A stretch of 64,000 bases of DNA from Caldilineaceae bacterium. GTDB lineage: Bacteria > Chloroflexota > Anaerolineae > Caldilineales > Caldilineaceae. The position numbers were made by a program, and so were the translations under genes. Below, piece after piece: positions 63,056 to 64,000 of this stretch. The stretch lies in NCBI GenBank assembly GCA_020634815.1, contig JACKBA010000008.1, positions 109,952-173,951 on the forward strand, read 5' to 3'. Below the pieces are notes generated by a model. That model was not told the DNA's origin. It was given only the letters and a program-made list of their open reading frames with translations, and ran no database searches. Each line of letters begins with the position of its first letter. Position 1 is the stretch's first letter.

Positions 63056-64000
63056 ATGATCATTTATCCGGCAATCGATCTGCGCGCAGGCCGCTGCGTG
63101 CGCCTTCGCCAGGGCGACCCAGCCGCCGAAACGGTCTTCGGCGACGACCCCGCCGCCATGGCGCGCCACTGGGCGGCGCAGGGCGCCGAATGGCTCCACG
63201 TCGTCAATCTCGACGGCGCGCTGGGCGCCACGCAGTCGCAGATCAATGCCTTGCACCGCCCCAGCAATATCCTGATCCAACACCCCGGCAGTTCGGAGCC
63301 GGAGAGCGCGGCCCAGAGCCTCGAACGGGAACTACCGATCAACCTGCGCCGCCTGCGCGAGATCCGCGCGGCCGTCACCGTGCCGATTCAATTTGGCGGT
63401 GGGTTGCGCACGTTGGAAGACATCCAGCTTGCGCTGGAACTGGGCGCAGACCGCGTCGTGCTCGGCACGGTGGCCGTGGACAATCCCGGCCTTGTCTCGG
63501 AGGCGCTGGCACGATGGGGCGCCGATCGCATCGTCGTGGGAATCGACGCTCGCGACGGCAAGGTAGCGACGCACGGCTGGCAGTCGACTAGCAGCGTCGA
63601 CGCCATCGAACTCGGCCACCAGATGCAGGCGCTGGGCGTTACGCGCGTCGTCTATACCGACATCAGCCGCGACGGCATGTTGTCAGGCGTCAACCTGGAG
63701 ATGACCTCGCGATTGGGCGACGTCACCGGCCTCAAGGTGATCGCCAGCGGCGGCGTGGCGGGCATCGCCGACATCGATAATCTGAAGGCGCGCGAGCACT
63801 ACAACATCGACGGCGTCATCGTCGGCCAGGCCATTTACACCGGCAGCCTGGATCTGGCTGAGGCGATCCGGGTGGGTCATCGCCCGCTGCACCGACGCAG
63901 CGCCGGCCTGGTACCCTTCCGCTATGACGAGGGGCAGCCGCAATTCCTGCTGCTCTACAACCTCTTTTTCGAGCAGTGGCAATTCCCACGCGGCGGCACC
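63056..64000 (+). CDS. hisA: HisA isomerase fused in frame to a Nudix domain; 3' end outside window
   Basis: The frame from the ATG at 63056 is open to the window edge (315 codons). Residues 1 to about 275 form HisA (ProFAR isomerase, histidine pathway): IIYPAIDLRAGRCVRLRQGD with the first catalytic Asp, VNLDGALGA, VPIQFGGGLRTLEDIQ, RVVLGTVAVDNP, VVYTDISRDGMLSG with the second Asp, and VIASGGVAGIADID. An insertion of about 25 residues (RPSNILIQHPGSSEPESAAQ region) follows LDGALGA. After LAEAIRVGHRPL the chain continues RRSAGLVPFRYDEGQPQFLL and WQFPRGGT, the first strands of a Nudix domain. The Nudix box itself lies beyond the window. Confidence 0.88.
   Translation, partial: MIIYPAIDLRAGRCVRLRQGDPAAETVFGDDPAAMARHWAAQGAEWLHVVNLDGALGATQSQINALHRPSNILIQHPGSSEPESAAQSLERELPINLRRLREIRAAVTVPIQFGGGLRTLEDIQLALELGADRVVLGTVAVDNPGLVSEALARWGADRIVVGIDARDGKVATHGWQSTSSVDAIELGHQMQALGVTRVVYTDISRDGMLSGVNLEMTSRLGDVTGLKVIASGGVAGIADIDNLKAREHYNIDGVIVGQAIYTGSLDLAEAIRVGHRPLHRRSAGLVPFRYDEGQPQFLLLYNLFFEQWQFPRGGT

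Overview
The window comes from a GC-rich bacterium, most likely a member of the Chloroflexota (Anaerolineae/Caldilinea-like). This is inferred, not proven. The supporting signs are a mevalonate-pathway GHMP decarboxylase in a bacterium, an Uma2 protein, Pro/Thr-rich lipoproteins with SH3 domains, a secreted protein ending in LPLIRR, and many short dispersed palindromes. No rRNA, tRNA, CRISPR array, transposase or phage gene was found.

Layout. 0-3.7 kb: two-component signalling (end of a receiver protein, a membrane hybrid histidine kinase, and a convergent NarL-type regulator). 3.8-6 kb: DUF123 nuclease-fold gene plus WYL regulator, divergent from a GyrI-like protein. 6.2-10.1 kb: M24 aminopeptidase and an unusual 904-residue double UxaA protein. 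10.2-15.5 kb: Uma2, SH3 lipoprotein, TPR protein, xseA, secreted protein. 15.6-22.8 kb: MocR regulator, cupin, a four-copy 86-bp tandem hairpin repeat, then ilvE, a methyltransferase, azlC, azlD, an epoxide-hydrolase-like enzyme and a phosphodiesterase, closely spaced. 22.9-29.4 kb: mevalonate decarboxylase and asparaginase-type genes, phosphotransferase, pentapeptide protein, YdeI-like protein and kup. 29.4-30.2 kb holds no large gene: it has a RidA remnant, a promoter, a 30-codon ORF and two terminators. 30.2-34.9 kb: a heterodimeric ABC exporter and a VTT membrane protein.

34.9-50.3 kb is a long carbohydrate locus. On the minus strand, in transcription order, it runs: HAD phosphatase, sugar-binding lipoprotein, two permeases, two MalK-like ATPases, FGGY kinase, 2-hydroxyacid dehydrogenase, second FGGY kinase, SDR, class II aldolase, glycerol-1-phosphate-dehydrogenase family enzyme, RpiB-type isomerase. 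A divergent SorC/DeoR-type regulator (frameshifted) lies beside it. The gene families resemble the Bacillus subtilis ara operon (AraB/D/L/M/N/P/Q types) without AraA, so the substrate is probably a different sugar or polyol.

50.3-60.2 kb is a housekeeping mix (GT4 glycosyltransferase, DinB-ankyrin protein, sfsA, HExxH protein, adenosine deaminase, GNAT, RluD, lspA, nitrilase-fold amidohydrolase). Several of these genes carry frameshifts that homology and reading-frame continuity reveal. 60.2-64 kb: DUF402 protein, hisH, a histidine-phosphatase-fold protein with a degenerate motif, a PhnP-like metallo-hydrolase, and hisA, which continues in frame into a Nudix domain and runs off the window.
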